A stretch of 64,000 bases of DNA from Planctomycetota bacterium (GTDB lineage: Bacteria > Planctomycetota > Planctomycetia > Gemmatales > Gemmataceae): the NCBI GenBank assembly GCA_021781415.1, contig JAJXWW010000128.1:17583-81582 (forward strand), written 5' to 3'. The notes below the pieces were generated by a model. That model worked only from the letters and a program-made list of their open reading frames with translations, did no database searches and had not been told where the DNA came from. The position numbers were made by a program, and so were the translations under genes. The first letter of the stretch is position 1, and every line of letters begins with the position of its first letter. Below, one piece after another: positions 47,133 to 55,427 of this stretch.

Positions 47133-47236
47133 GCTCGGCCTCCCCGCTCTGTTGGGAGGAAGGTAACGTACTGTCTCGTCTATTATAGCTGCGGGTGGCC
47201 GCACGTCACCCACTGCTTTCGTGCGTCGTGCGGCGG

Positions 47237-47653
47237 CTATTCCTCTCGAACGCGGCGCGAGGACTTACGATCGGAGTGCCGTTTTTTCTCGGCCAGACGT
47301 CTTTCTTTCGACCCCCGCGAAGGTTTCGTCTTGCGTCTCGTTTTGGGAACAACGGTCGCGGCTCGAAGCATTTCCGACAATTTCTCCAAGCAATCGAGTC
47401 GATTGCGCTCCCGATCGCGGTAGCGCTGCGACGTGAGTAGCAAATCGCCTTCCGAAGTAAGCCGTCGGCGATGTTGCTCCTGAAAGCGAGCCTTGATGTC
47501 CTCGGCAAGACTGGGGCTGGACCGCACGTTCCAGCGCATCACGGCCTTAGAAGCAACCTTGTTGACGTTCTGACCGCCGGGACCACTCGAACGGACATAA
47601 CTCCACTCGAACTCGTCGTCGGGAATGCGGATTCGATCGTTGATTTCCAGCAT
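47237..47653 (-). CDS. arfB: Ribosome rescue peptidyl-tRNA hydrolase ArfB (YaeJ family)
   Basis: The 138-aa product has the release-factor GGQ loop (WSYVRSSGPGGQNVNKVASK) and the basic C-terminal tail (KTRRKTKPSRGSKERRLAEKKR) that ArfB pushes into the mRNA channel of stalled ribosomes. Its length is right for ArfB rather than a full release factor, which would also have a codon-recognition domain. The chosen Met at 47653 precedes LEINDRIRIP; the ribosome site is weak and lies in the tail of the neighbouring nuclease gene. It is 14 bases downstream of that gene on the same strand. Confidence 0.9.
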   Translation of the reverse strand: MLEINDRIRIPDDEFEWSYVRSSGPGGQNVNKVASKAVMRWNVRSSPSLAEDIKARFQEQHRRRLTSEGDLLLTSQRYRDRERNRLDCLEKLSEMLRAATVVPKTRRKTKPSRGSKERRLAEKKRHSDRKSSRRVREE

Positions 47654-47667
47654 GGGCCAATTCTCAG

Positions 47668-48552
47668 TCAAGGCGTCTGGAGCAATTCTTGCCAAGAACT
47701 GACTTCCAAAAGACGCTCGATTAAAAGTTCAAGACGATTCACATCGTCGAGAGAGCGAACGGCATCAATCGCCTTCTGTTTCGGCTTCCCCAACCGCTTT
47801 CGTCCCAGACGCAGCAACATCTGACGCGCTTCTTCGGCACGTCCCTTCAACTCGCCTTCGACCCGTCCCTCGTCCCGTCCTTCGTCCAAAATCGCTTGAT
47901 AGGTCGTCGAATCACGCATCTTTCGTACCCCTTGAAATAGCTCCACCGCCCGCTCGCGGCTCAAACGCAACCCCATCAATACATACGACGCCGTCAACAA
48001 AATCGGACCTTCCTCCGCCGATGCCTCCGCCTCGATCCGCCGAACCAGACGGGCGATTACCCCAGGTAATGCCTCGTCCAACGTCAGACCCACCGGCATC
48101 CGACCCAATACCGCCAACGGCAAGGTTCCCAATCCGCTCGACAACAAACGCTCCACCGGCACTTCCCACACGGGAAGCACCTCGAAACCAAACTCCAGCT
48201 TTCCACGACCCGGACGAGGAGCATAGCTCAACTTTCCCCTCAGATCGCCGCGATTCGCACGCGGACGCAACAGAATCACCACACTATGAACCGGCAAATC
48301 GTAGGCGTCGTGCAGCAACACATTATACAGCAAGACCCGACGAGGAAGAGCCGAATCGGGTCCGCTCTGGAAATCCAAATGACGCAGCGAATCGCCCAGA
48401 TGCAAAACGATGTCGGTAAAGGCGGTGACGGTGGACAAGTCCGGCGTCAAGACTCGCACCGGCCCGCCGGTCGTCTCGTCCATCATCGCCAACCAATCGT
48501 CGGCATGAGAGGCAACGAGGTCTTTCAACGTGGCGTCGAACGGCAACGGCAT
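47668..48552 (-). CDS. Rpn-family PD-(D/E)XK nuclease-like protein, copy A
   Basis: The 294-aa product has the N-terminal part of the Rpn/transposase-like PD-(D/E)XK fold (TAFTDIVLHLGDSLRHLDFQ, SGPDSALPRRVLLYNVLLHD) and the C-terminal acidic/basic tail (DEGRDEGRVEGELKGRAEEARQMLL) and RLELLIERLLEVSSWQELL typical of this family. Members promote recombination or are remnants of mobile elements. It is about 95% identical to copy B, which lies 131 bases upstream on the same strand. It differs by an extra DEGR unit and a few substitutions (for example YNV/YNA, DLPVH/DVPVH). Confidence 0.85.
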   Translation of the reverse strand: MPLPFDATLKDLVASHADDWLAMMDETTGGPVRVLTPDLSTVTAFTDIVLHLGDSLRHLDFQSGPDSALPRRVLLYNVLLHDAYDLPVHSVVILLRPRANRGDLRGKLSYAPRPGRGKLEFGFEVLPVWEVPVERLLSSGLGTLPLAVLGRMPVGLTLDEALPGVIARLVRRIEAEASAEEGPILLTASYVLMGLRLSRERAVELFQGVRKMRDSTTYQAILDEGRDEGRVEGELKGRAEEARQMLLRLGRKRLGKPKQKAIDAVRSLDDVNRLELLIERLLEVSSWQELLQTP

Positions 48553-48587
48553 GGATAAACTCCCGGACGGACGCGCGCAAGAGCATC

Positions 48588-48665
48588 CTATGCCAGTCCC
48601 AGCAACAGCGGCACCTTACGACGCAGCAAATCGATCTCCCGAGGACTCTCACCAAGATATGCCAG
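48588..48665 (-). pseudogene. Fragment of the moxR 3' end
   Basis: Read on the minus strand, these bases encode LAYLGESPREIDLLRRKVPL LLGLA and a stop, differing from the end of the intact MoxR (49581-49658) by a single Arg for His and silent changes. The fragment joins upstream to unrelated codons from the nuclease gene. It is a by-product of the tandem duplication and makes no useful protein. Confidence 0.9.
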
Positions 48666-48682
48666 CGAAGCTCGAATCTCAG

Positions 48683-49555
48683 TCAAGGCGTCTGGAGCAA
48701 TTCTTGCCATGTGTTGACTTCTAAAAGACGCTCGATCAACAACTCAAGACGATTCACATCGTCGAGAGAGCGAACGGCATCAATCGCCTTCTGTTTCGGC
48801 TTCCCCAACCGCTTTCGTCCCAGACGCAGCAACATCTGACGCGCTTCTTCGGCACGTCCCTTCAACTCGCCTTCGACGCGTCCTTCGTCCAAAATCGCTT
48901 GATAGGTCGTCGAATCACGCATCTTTCGCACTCCTTGAAATAGCTCCACCGCCCGTTCGCGGCTCAATCGCAACCCCATCAATACATACGACGCCGTCAA
49001 CAAAATCGGCCCTTCCTCCGCCGACGCTTCCGTCTCTATTCGCCGAACCAGACGGTCGATTACCCCAGGCAACGCTTCGTCCAACGTCTGACCCACCGGC
49101 ATCCGACCCAACACTGCCAACGGCAAGGTTCCCAATCCGCTCGACAACAAATGCTCGACCGGCACTTCCCACACGGGAAGCACCTCGAAACCAAACTCCA
49201 TCTTTCCACGATCCGGACGGGGGGCATAGCTCACCTTTCCCGTCAGATCGCCACGATTCGCACGCGGACGCAACAGAATCACCACGCTATGGACCGGCAC
49301 ATCGTAGGCGTCGTGCAGTAAAGCATTATACAGCAAAATGCGACGAGGCAGAGCCGAATCGGGTCCGCTCTGGAAATCCAAATGACGCAGCGAGTCGCCC
49401 AGATGCAAAACGATGTCGGTAAAGGCGGTGACGGTGGACAAGTCCGGCGTCAAGACTCGCACCGGCCCGCCGGTCGTCTCGTCCATCATCGCCAACCAAT
49501 CTTCGGCATGCGATGCAACGAGGTCTTTCAACGTGGCGTCGAACGGCAACGGCAT
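48683..49555 (-). CDS. Rpn-family PD-(D/E)XK nuclease-like protein, copy B
   Basis: The 290-aa product matches copy A throughout, lacking only the DEGR insertion. The start is the ATG at 49555 (GGGAG about 8-12 bases upstream); the longer frame to 49648 is the moxR tail in another frame. It follows moxR by 25 bases on the same strand, which suggests the nuclease gene was next to moxR before the duplication. Confidence 0.85.
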   Translation of the reverse strand: MPLPFDATLKDLVASHAEDWLAMMDETTGGPVRVLTPDLSTVTAFTDIVLHLGDSLRHLDFQSGPDSALPRRILLYNALLHDAYDVPVHSVVILLRPRANRGDLTGKVSYAPRPDRGKMEFGFEVLPVWEVPVEHLLSSGLGTLPLAVLGRMPVGQTLDEALPGVIDRLVRRIETEASAEEGPILLTASYVLMGLRLSRERAVELFQGVRKMRDSTTYQAILDEGRVEGELKGRAEEARQMLLRLGRKRLGKPKQKAIDAVRSLDDVNRLELLIERLLEVNTWQELLQTP

Positions 49556-49580
49556 GGGTAGACTCCCGGATGAACGCCGC

Positions 49581-50630
49581 CTATGCCAGCCCCAGCAACA
49601 GCGGTACTTTATGACGCAGCAAGTCGATCTCCCGTGGACTCTCGCCAAGATATGCCAGCAAGCGAAGGTCGTCTCGCGTCACGGTTCCGCCGTGAAACAG
49701 CCAAGCGCGGACGCGGAATAGCTTGTACAGTTTCACCAGCTTGCGATCGCTGATAAACACCTTGTCTTCGCCGGTCAGCGTCTTGACCAGACGGCGAAAC
49801 TCGTCGAACACCTCGGTCGGAAAAAACACCTCGCGGTCGCTCTGCTCTTGGCCGCGACCATCGCGGTGCTTGCGCGCGAACAAGTGCGTCAAATAGCGAT
49901 TGGCTTTGAGCAAATCTTCGAGCGAACAGTGCCCCTCGGCCCACGGTTTTTGATGCAATACCTTGCGGACTTCTCCTTCGATACCAGCGTCGATCAGTTC
50001 GGCGAAGTGTTGTTCTTGCACCGATTGGCTTTCGGCTTTAAGACAAAAGCGATCTTTGAGTGCGGCAAGCTCGTTTTGTTCGGGGATTTCGTTGGCGGCG
50101 GCGAATAGTACGCGCAGGCGCACCGGCTGCGGCACGCCGTCTTGATAGAACTTGCGCTCGTTGATGATGGTTAACAGGATGTTGAGAATCGCCGAGTTCG
50201 ATTTGAAAATCTCATCGAGAAAGGCGACGCGCGCGGTCGGTAGTTTGCCTTGTTCTCGGCGGATGTAACGTCCTTCGCGGAGCTGGCCGATGTCGATGGG
50301 ACCGATGATTTCCGACGGCTCGGTGAACCGTGTCAGCATGTACTCGAAATAATCGTCCTCGCGCAGGCCCAGCGCGTCCTTGAACTTGAGAACGAGATCG
50401 GACTTGGCCGTGCCGGGAGGGCCGACGAGGAGCAATGGCTCCTGCGCGACGGCGGCCACCACCATCAGATCGATCAACTCTTGTTTGTGAACGAAGAATC
50501 GACCCAACGACAAGCGAAAGCGATCGATCCGCTTCCGCAAAACTTCAGCCTCTTCTTGTAGCTCTTCGAGCGTCCAATCTTCTCGGGAATCGGCGGTGAT
50601 GTCGTTGGAGGCGGGAGTGCGAACGGCCAT
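49581..50630 (-). CDS. MoxR-family AAA+ ATPase (RavA-like)
   Basis: The 349-aa product has Walker A GPPGTAKS (70-77), Walker B VAFLDE (135-140), sensor 1 region VLFAAANEIPEQNELAALKDRF, and RFTEPSEIIGPIDIGQLREG typical of the RavA branch. MoxR ATPases usually work with a von Willebrand A domain protein, and sometimes with helical-repeat partners, as chaperones for complex assembly or cofactor insertion. No vWA gene is adjacent. On the same strand the preceding genes encode a membrane protein, a 1139-aa helical-repeat protein and a 91-aa protein, suggesting a four-gene system. The 3' end of the gene is duplicated at 48588-48665. Confidence 0.9.
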   Translation of the reverse strand: MAVRTPASNDITADSREDWTLEELQEEAEVLRKRIDRFRLSLGRFFVHKQELIDLMVVAAVAQEPLLLVGPPGTAKSDLVLKFKDALGLREDDYFEYMLTRFTEPSEIIGPIDIGQLREGRYIRREQGKLPTARVAFLDEIFKSNSAILNILLTIINERKFYQDGVPQPVRLRVLFAAANEIPEQNELAALKDRFCLKAESQSVQEQHFAELIDAGIEGEVRKVLHQKPWAEGHCSLEDLLKANRYLTHLFARKHRDGRGQEQSDREVFFPTEVFDEFRRLVKTLTGEDKVFISDRKLVKLYKLFRVRAWLFHGGTVTRDDLRLLAYLGESPREIDLLRHKVPLLLGLA

Positions 50631-50711
50631 ATGGCTACGAGTCCTTTATCGTGTTCCAGGTTGGGATGAGAATTGCCAATTCGGGGCAATCCGCCACGAA
50701 CGTCGATGCTT

Positions 50712-50778
50712 AGAGTCTGTCCCGAAAGCCCCTCTCCCCCGAGTACAGGGGCGAGAGGGGCTTCGCGGATAGTCTCCT
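50712..50778. repeat. Dispersed C/G-rich palindromic repeat overlapping a stop codon
   Basis: The best single-unit copy: AGAGTCTGTCCCGAAAGCC, CCTCTCCCCC, loop, GGGGCGAGAGGGG, CTTCGCGGATAGTCTCCT, with complementary ends. The right end contains the TAG stop of the membrane protein gene at 50777. It separates that gene from moxR. Confidence 0.9.
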
Positions 50779-51478
50779 AGTTTACCGGATCGAGAACCAT
50801 CTCTTCTGGTGGAAGGGACGCGGGTGCGTCGGACGGACGCATCGACCGTTGGAGCAGAAAATGCGTGGGAATGAAAAACAGGAGGGGCAAGCCCGCCATC
50901 ATCAGACCGAGCCAAGCCAAGGGCGACATCGCATCTTGCGGCTGTTTGTCGCTGGTTCCAAAGACATAGTTGACGTTCACAGGCAAATTCGGCCGGTCTG
51001 GCGGCGCGGGGGGAGCGGGCAAGAAGAAGTAGGCAACGAGCATCAGCCCCCAAGCCACGATGGTCCAGGCCGCCAACGCTCGGCGATCGTAACCGAGACG
51101 ATACACGACGAACAACAGCAGAAACGGCAGCCACCCGTGGAACAAGGAGATGCCGCGCGCATACAGAGGTTGATCGCTATCGAACATATAATCGGTCATT
51201 CCCACGATCGGATAGCCGAACAATCCACCCGCGAAGTCGGCCACCCAGAGAAACTGCGGCAGCAAGATACCGACGGCGGCCATGCTGGCGGGTAGAGGAA
51301 TTTCGGTAACGACCGAAAACAGCGTCAAGAACAGGGCGACATCGCAAAAGTACAGGAAATTGGTCGGACCATAAGCCGACCAGTAGAAAACGATTTGCAC
51401 GGCGACAAACGCGGTGAGCAACCATTTCAAGGTCGGAGGAATGCGCCTTGAGCGTCGGGCTTGCTCGAGCGGAGGCAT
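50777..51478 (-). CDS. Hypothetical multi-pass membrane protein
   Basis: The 233-aa product, from the ATG at 51478 (GGAGAG upstream), has six or seven hydrophobic segments: LKWLLTAFVAVQIVFYWSAY, NFLYFCDVALFLTLFSVV, MAAVGILLPQFLWVADFAGG, GWLPFLLLFVVYRLGY, AAWTIVAWGLMLVAYFFL and PLAWLGLMMAGLPLLFFIPT. The C-terminal tail is acidic. A segment like YDRRALAAW suggests a cytoplasmic loop. I recognise no transporter family. It sits 71 bases downstream of the 1139-aa gene and 146 bases upstream of moxR, so it may anchor that cluster at the membrane. Confidence 0.75.
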   Translation of the reverse strand: MPPLEQARRSRRIPPTLKWLLTAFVAVQIVFYWSAYGPTNFLYFCDVALFLTLFSVVTEIPLPASMAAVGILLPQFLWVADFAGGLFGYPIVGMTDYMFDSDQPLYARGISLFHGWLPFLLLFVVYRLGYDRRALAAWTIVAWGLMLVAYFFLPAPPAPPDRPNLPVNVNYVFGTSDKQPQDAMSPLAWLGLMMAGLPLLFFIPTHFLLQRSMRPSDAPASLPPEEMVLDPVN

Positions 51479-51549
51479 TGGAATCTCTCCTGAGAAAACG
51501 GGGTATTCGGCTCGATCCACCATTCCAGGCACGCAAGCGCTCTTGCTCG

Positions 51550-54500
51550 TCACGCCTTTGCCAGCAAATGGCGAACGTCGCCATGAATGCGTTGGCGCAA
51601 CAGATATTCGTCTTCGTCCAGCCAGCGGCGCACCTCGGCCCCTTGCGTGAAATCATCGTTGACCGACGCCAACACCGTGGCCTCGATCAAATCCATCTGT
51701 ACCACGCTAAAATGATTGCTCGTCGTGAAGGTGTCGCGGTAGCCTTTTAGCTGGAGAAACATTTCCTCCAGGCGAGGCAGGGCGATGGCGGGAGACGCCA
51801 GACCCAAGGTGCGCGCGTAAGCGCACGCCAGATCGCGCCGCTGTTTTGATCGCGGGAGTTCCTCGCCGAAGAGAACCGCTCGCGCCGCCAGGACGACCGG
51901 CTCGGCCAAACTCTCGCGGCCAAAGAAGTACCAAGCGCCGGCCACATGCAACAACGCAATCAGCGAACCGGCGGCGTCGCTCTCGCTTCCCAACGCGCGC
52001 AACATGGCGTGGATGTCTCGCCCCTTGAGGATGCGATCGGCCATATCCCGAAGCAACGCATCAATCTCGTCGCGCATGCCCACTTTGCGCAGACTGCGAA
52101 ACGACTGCTCGGCCAACGCCGACACCGACTCGATCGTCTGCGCCTCGCCGAAAGATTGCAGCATCCGAGAGAAGAGCGCCACGAAAGGGCGCACGAATTC
52201 GGTGCTGCCAAAATGTGCCGCCGCGAACAACGCCTTCTCCAAATACTTGGCTCTCTCGGCTAAATCGGCTGCGTCGGAGGGACTCGGCAACTCGTTGAAT
52301 GCAGGGAGCGCGCAGTCGAGTATCTCCAGCGCGAACGCTTCGCCGAGTTGGGGAGCTAACTCGAGACTCGCACGGAGGACTGCCGCGAGGTCTCTTTTGC
52401 TCGCTCGTCCCTTGGAATGGGTATCCAAGAGCGCTCGAATGCGGGTTTGAATCTCCACGCGATCCGAGAGGTCGAACAGTTCCGTGAGCGCGCGTTCCAG
52501 AGGGCCTCCGCGCCCGACCCAATAGCGATACGGATCGACTTGACGATCCGGTTCCAGAATCCGCGAATTGTGCCGGAGCCTTTCGATGACATAGCGACTC
52601 AACGAATCCATGCCGTCGAGATCCGCCAAGAGCGATTCCGGCAACGGGCCGGAGTGCGGCTTGCCTTCGAGCGCGCGCTCGATGCGAATCGAATACGCCC
52701 GAAACAGCAAGGAATGAACTGCGTCCGCGCGTTGTAACTTGCGGCCCGCGCGCTCGAGCAATTGCTCGGCCTCCCCTCTTTCTCCAATCCGCGCCAGACC
52801 GAAGGCGACGAACAGATCGGCATAGGCCGACGTTGGCGTTTTACGGTCGAGTATATCTTTATTGTCCTCTATCCAACGATGGACGATGTCCGGCAGCCGC
52901 TTCATCCATTCGCGGATCACCCGGAACTGTTGACCGGATGGATGCCCCGCAAAGCGCAAGAAGCTCGGTACATCCTGCTCCGGGCGCACTCCGAATTGGA
53001 ACAATCGTTCGAGCAACCGATCCCGCGCGCGGGCCAGGGCGAGTACGTCTTCGTCGGCGATTCGGACGAGGTGATACCAGGCCAGCCATACGGCCCGCGC
53101 CGGCAACAGGTGTTCGTGTTTCTCCAAGAAGAGTTGGATTGCCGGCAAGCGCGACAGGAGCGACGGAGGCGGCGAGGAACTCCGTTCCGTCCAACAGAGG
53201 TAAGCCGCCAACGCGCGGACATCGGCCGTTGTCGGCTCGGAAAGCGAGAGCAGGCGGTCGAGAGCTTCGCCGGTCGGCTCTCGGTCTTGGAGCCACGAGC
53301 GCTCGGCTTGGATGGAGTGTGCCGTGGCAGCGCGGGTTTCGGCGCGGAACCAAGCCGCCGTCCATTGCTCCTCCGCGTTCTCGGCCCACAACGCATGAAG
53401 CCAGCACAGGGCGGCTTCTTCGGTTCGATTCAATGCCGCGTTGAGATCGGCCAAGCGCGGCCAAAGCGCTCGCCGCGACTCGTCCTCCAAGCCATTGGGC
53501 AACGACAGGAACTCTTGCTCCACCGCATCTAACGCTCTTTCGATCTCGCTCGGTTCGCACTGTGCCAACGCAGGGAGTGTCCCCAGTCCCGCGTCGTCCG
53601 CCGACGCGATCGATGGGGAGGCAAACGCCGTCGCTCCATCGTCCTTGCTCGGCTTCCTCGAAGCGGCGGCGACATTCTTGGCTCCGCGCTTCTTCTCCAC
53701 AGCGGGAGGTTTCGACGGTTTGCTCGGCTGCTCGTCGTCGCAGACGAACGGCTCGAAATCGAATTGGCTCGCCTGAACCCAGGCTTGCAGCTTGTCGCTA
53801 TCGCCGTCGAGAATGTAATCGACCCAATCGCTGAGGGGACGAAACACATTGTCCGGCAAACTTTCGACGGCAAATCGACCGTCTTCACCGCGAACCAGCC
53901 AAGTCAGCCTCTCGGCGTCCTCGGCCAACAACTTGCGAACCGCGTCGCGGCGCAGTGGAGGATGCAAGATATACCCGGCGGGCAAATACAAATTGGGAAG
54001 TTTGAGACAACTTTTATACGCTTCCGACGGCAAGACGAGGATCGGCAGCGGTTGTTTCGTCTTTCTCGCTCGCAACACCACGACCGATCGACCGTCCTTG
54101 TCGCCGACCGCGAAAGAGAGACGCTCCAGTAGTTGAGCCTCGGTGTTTTGCACGAAACGATTCAACTCGTCGAATGCCTCGCTTCGCAGAACCCAGAGTT
54201 CGGCTCCGTCGGCAGGACCGGCTTGCCGCAAGCGCGGCGCGACTGTCATCCGATGGGGCAGGGGCGATTCGTTCCAGATGGTAGGAGTTGCCGGTATCTG
54301 AAACTCAACCATTTCGTAAATGTCGTGGAAGGGTTCTTCGGGCAACGTCGTCCATTGCCGCGGCGTTTGGAGCAAGAGCAGTTTGCCCTTCGGAGGCTTG
54401 ATGTGCGCCTCCAACGGATGACGATAGCCCGCTTCCACCCAGACGCCGGGGGCGCGTTCGACGAAGGCATGAGGCGCGCTGTTCCCGCCAATTCCGTCGA

Positions 54501-54969
54501 TGGCCCGCAACAGCGAATAATAGGGCGGGCCGACCGCGCGCAGCAGTGCGCGGCCGTTCGCGTCGTTCGTATTACCCGTCGCCTCCAGCCAGCGATAGCT
54601 CTGCCGATCGTTGCCGAGTCGGAGCATCTCCAAAGCCAAACGAGCCAGTTCCTCGCCGCCGAACACATCGAATAGAACGGTCGTCTTCTCCCACGAATCG
54701 AGCGGCGCTTCGTCGCGGACGAGAGGCAACAGTTGCAGCCAATTGGCCGCGCTCACGTCCAAGGCGATGGCGCACGTCTTACTCGCGACCGCGCCCAGGC
54801 GTTTCAACTCGCTCTGCGTGGAGGCGGGAAGTTTGGCGGTCGTCTCGACCCAGACGCTCTTGTCGTCGCCAAACCCAGCGCTTACGGGTTTCCGCGCGAC
54901 TTCGGCGGGCACGGCCCCAGAGGTCAGCGCCAGAAATAGAGTATCGAGACTGCTAAAGCGTACGATCAT
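51550..54969 (-). CDS. Large helical-repeat protein linked to MoxR (unrecognised)
   Basis: The 1139-aa product begins at the ATG at 54969, overlapping the 91-aa gene's stop by the 4-base ATGA. Residues about 1-410 form a mixed alpha/beta region opening MIVRFSSLDTLFLALTSGAV, with APRLRQAGPADGAELWVLR and VVVLRARKTKQPLPILVLPS. Residues about 415-455 are a Lys/Pro/Ser-rich linker. From about 470 to the end the sequence is almost all helical with TPR- or HEAT-like spacing (RRALWPRLADLNAALNRTEE; LFVAFGLARIGERGEAEQLL; LLHVAGAWYFFGRESLAEPV), ending HGDVRHLLAKA. No vWA MIDAS or beta-propeller is seen. The plan resembles scaffold proteins of MoxR- or FtsH-centred multi-gene systems, but I could not name a family. 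Confidence 0.7.
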   Translation of the reverse strand: MIVRFSSLDTLFLALTSGAVPAEVARKPVSAGFGDDKSVWVETTAKLPASTQSELKRLGAVASKTCAIALDVSAANWLQLLPLVRDEAPLDSWEKTTVLFDVFGGEELARLALEMLRLGNDRQSYRWLEATGNTNDANGRALLRAVGPPYYSLLRAIDGIGGNSAPHAFVERAPGVWVEAGYRHPLEAHIKPPKGKLLLLQTPRQWTTLPEEPFHDIYEMVEFQIPATPTIWNESPLPHRMTVAPRLRQAGPADGAELWVLRSEAFDELNRFVQNTEAQLLERLSFAVGDKDGRSVVVLRARKTKQPLPILVLPSEAYKSCLKLPNLYLPAGYILHPPLRRDAVRKLLAEDAERLTWLVRGEDGRFAVESLPDNVFRPLSDWVDYILDGDSDKLQAWVQASQFDFEPFVCDDEQPSKPSKPPAVEKKRGAKNVAAASRKPSKDDGATAFASPSIASADDAGLGTLPALAQCEPSEIERALDAVEQEFLSLPNGLEDESRRALWPRLADLNAALNRTEEAALCWLHALWAENAEEQWTAAWFRAETRAATAHSIQAERSWLQDREPTGEALDRLLSLSEPTTADVRALAAYLCWTERSSSPPPSLLSRLPAIQLFLEKHEHLLPARAVWLAWYHLVRIADEDVLALARARDRLLERLFQFGVRPEQDVPSFLRFAGHPSGQQFRVIREWMKRLPDIVHRWIEDNKDILDRKTPTSAYADLFVAFGLARIGERGEAEQLLERAGRKLQRADAVHSLLFRAYSIRIERALEGKPHSGPLPESLLADLDGMDSLSRYVIERLRHNSRILEPDRQVDPYRYWVGRGGPLERALTELFDLSDRVEIQTRIRALLDTHSKGRASKRDLAAVLRASLELAPQLGEAFALEILDCALPAFNELPSPSDAADLAERAKYLEKALFAAAHFGSTEFVRPFVALFSRMLQSFGEAQTIESVSALAEQSFRSLRKVGMRDEIDALLRDMADRILKGRDIHAMLRALGSESDAAGSLIALLHVAGAWYFFGRESLAEPVVLAARAVLFGEELPRSKQRRDLACAYARTLGLASPAIALPRLEEMFLQLKGYRDTFTTSNHFSVVQMDLIEATVLASVNDDFTQGAEVRRWLDEDEYLLRQRIHGDVRHLLAKA

Positions 54970-55241
54970 GGCGAACCCTCGCCTTGCCGTCGCGCCCCAC
55001 GGCTCGGTTCCGGCGCGGCGCGATCCGCTTCCGCAACCGCTTCGCCCTCTTCGCGCTCGACGAGGAGGTTGCCCGCTTCGCCGGCCTTCAGAATGCCGCC
55101 TTCGATCAGTTTGTCCACTAGCGCGCGGTGCATCCGCTCGTGTTCGTGCGGCAGCGCGTCTTCGTCGGAACGCAGCTTGACGACGATATTCTGCTTCCCA
55201 GTCGTTGGATCGCGCCGCAGCTGAATCACCATTTCGGGCAT
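54966..55241 (-). CDS. Small 91-aa protein, first gene of the MoxR-linked cluster
   Basis: The 91-aa product starts MPEMVIQLRRDPTTGKQN, then a helical stretch with many charged residues (EDALPHEHERMHRALVDKLI) and a flexible acidic tail (EREEGEAVAEADRAAPEPSR). AAGGAGCG precedes the ATG at 55241, a strong site. Its stop overlaps the next gene's start (ATGA), so the two are translationally coupled. I recall similar short conserved proteins at the head of uncharacterised multi-gene ATPase systems, but I do not assign a family name with confidence. Confidence 0.75.
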   Translation of the reverse strand: MPEMVIQLRRDPTTGKQNIVVKLRSDEDALPHEHERMHRALVDKLIEGGILKAGEAGNLLVEREEGEAVAEADRAAPEPSRGARRQGEGSP

Positions 55242-55337
55242 CGTTCGCTCCTTGGGGCAAGGCGCATCCGCGCCGCCATCGTTCGACGCACGATGTTGTA
55301 CGAATCGACTTATTTTACGAAAGGGACGCGCGAAAAG

Positions 55338-55379
55338 ACCCTGGCCGCGGCGTCGTGAATCCGACGGCTAGGCCAGGGT
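55338..55379 (-). terminator. Hairpin downstream of the HEAT-like gene
   Basis: ACCCTGGCC (55338-55346) pairs with GGCCAGGGT (55371-55379), and GTCG/CGAC pair inside. On the minus strand CTTTTCG follows. It is 48 bases past the stop at 55428, fitting a weak terminator. Confidence 0.6.
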
Positions 55380-55427
55380 GGCGCGACAAAGCGATTCGCT
55401 TGAGGTGCTGGGAGAGTTTCGAGGCGG

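Larger units (their letters stand above)
47662..49658. repeat. Tandem 1-kb duplication carrying a nuclease gene and the moxR 3' end
   Basis: Unit A (47662-48665) and unit B (48674-49658) are near-identical. Unit B includes the last 26 codons of the intact moxR gene; unit A has a copy of the same tail cut off from the rest of moxR. Both units carry the Rpn-type gene. The unit A gene has 12 extra bases (an added DEGR). See the findings. Confidence 0.95.

Noticed and set aside
50846..51134. Overlapping minus-strand frame inside the membrane protein gene
   Set aside because: It is the antisense or shifted reading of a GC-rich membrane-protein gene and lacks hydrophobic order of its own.
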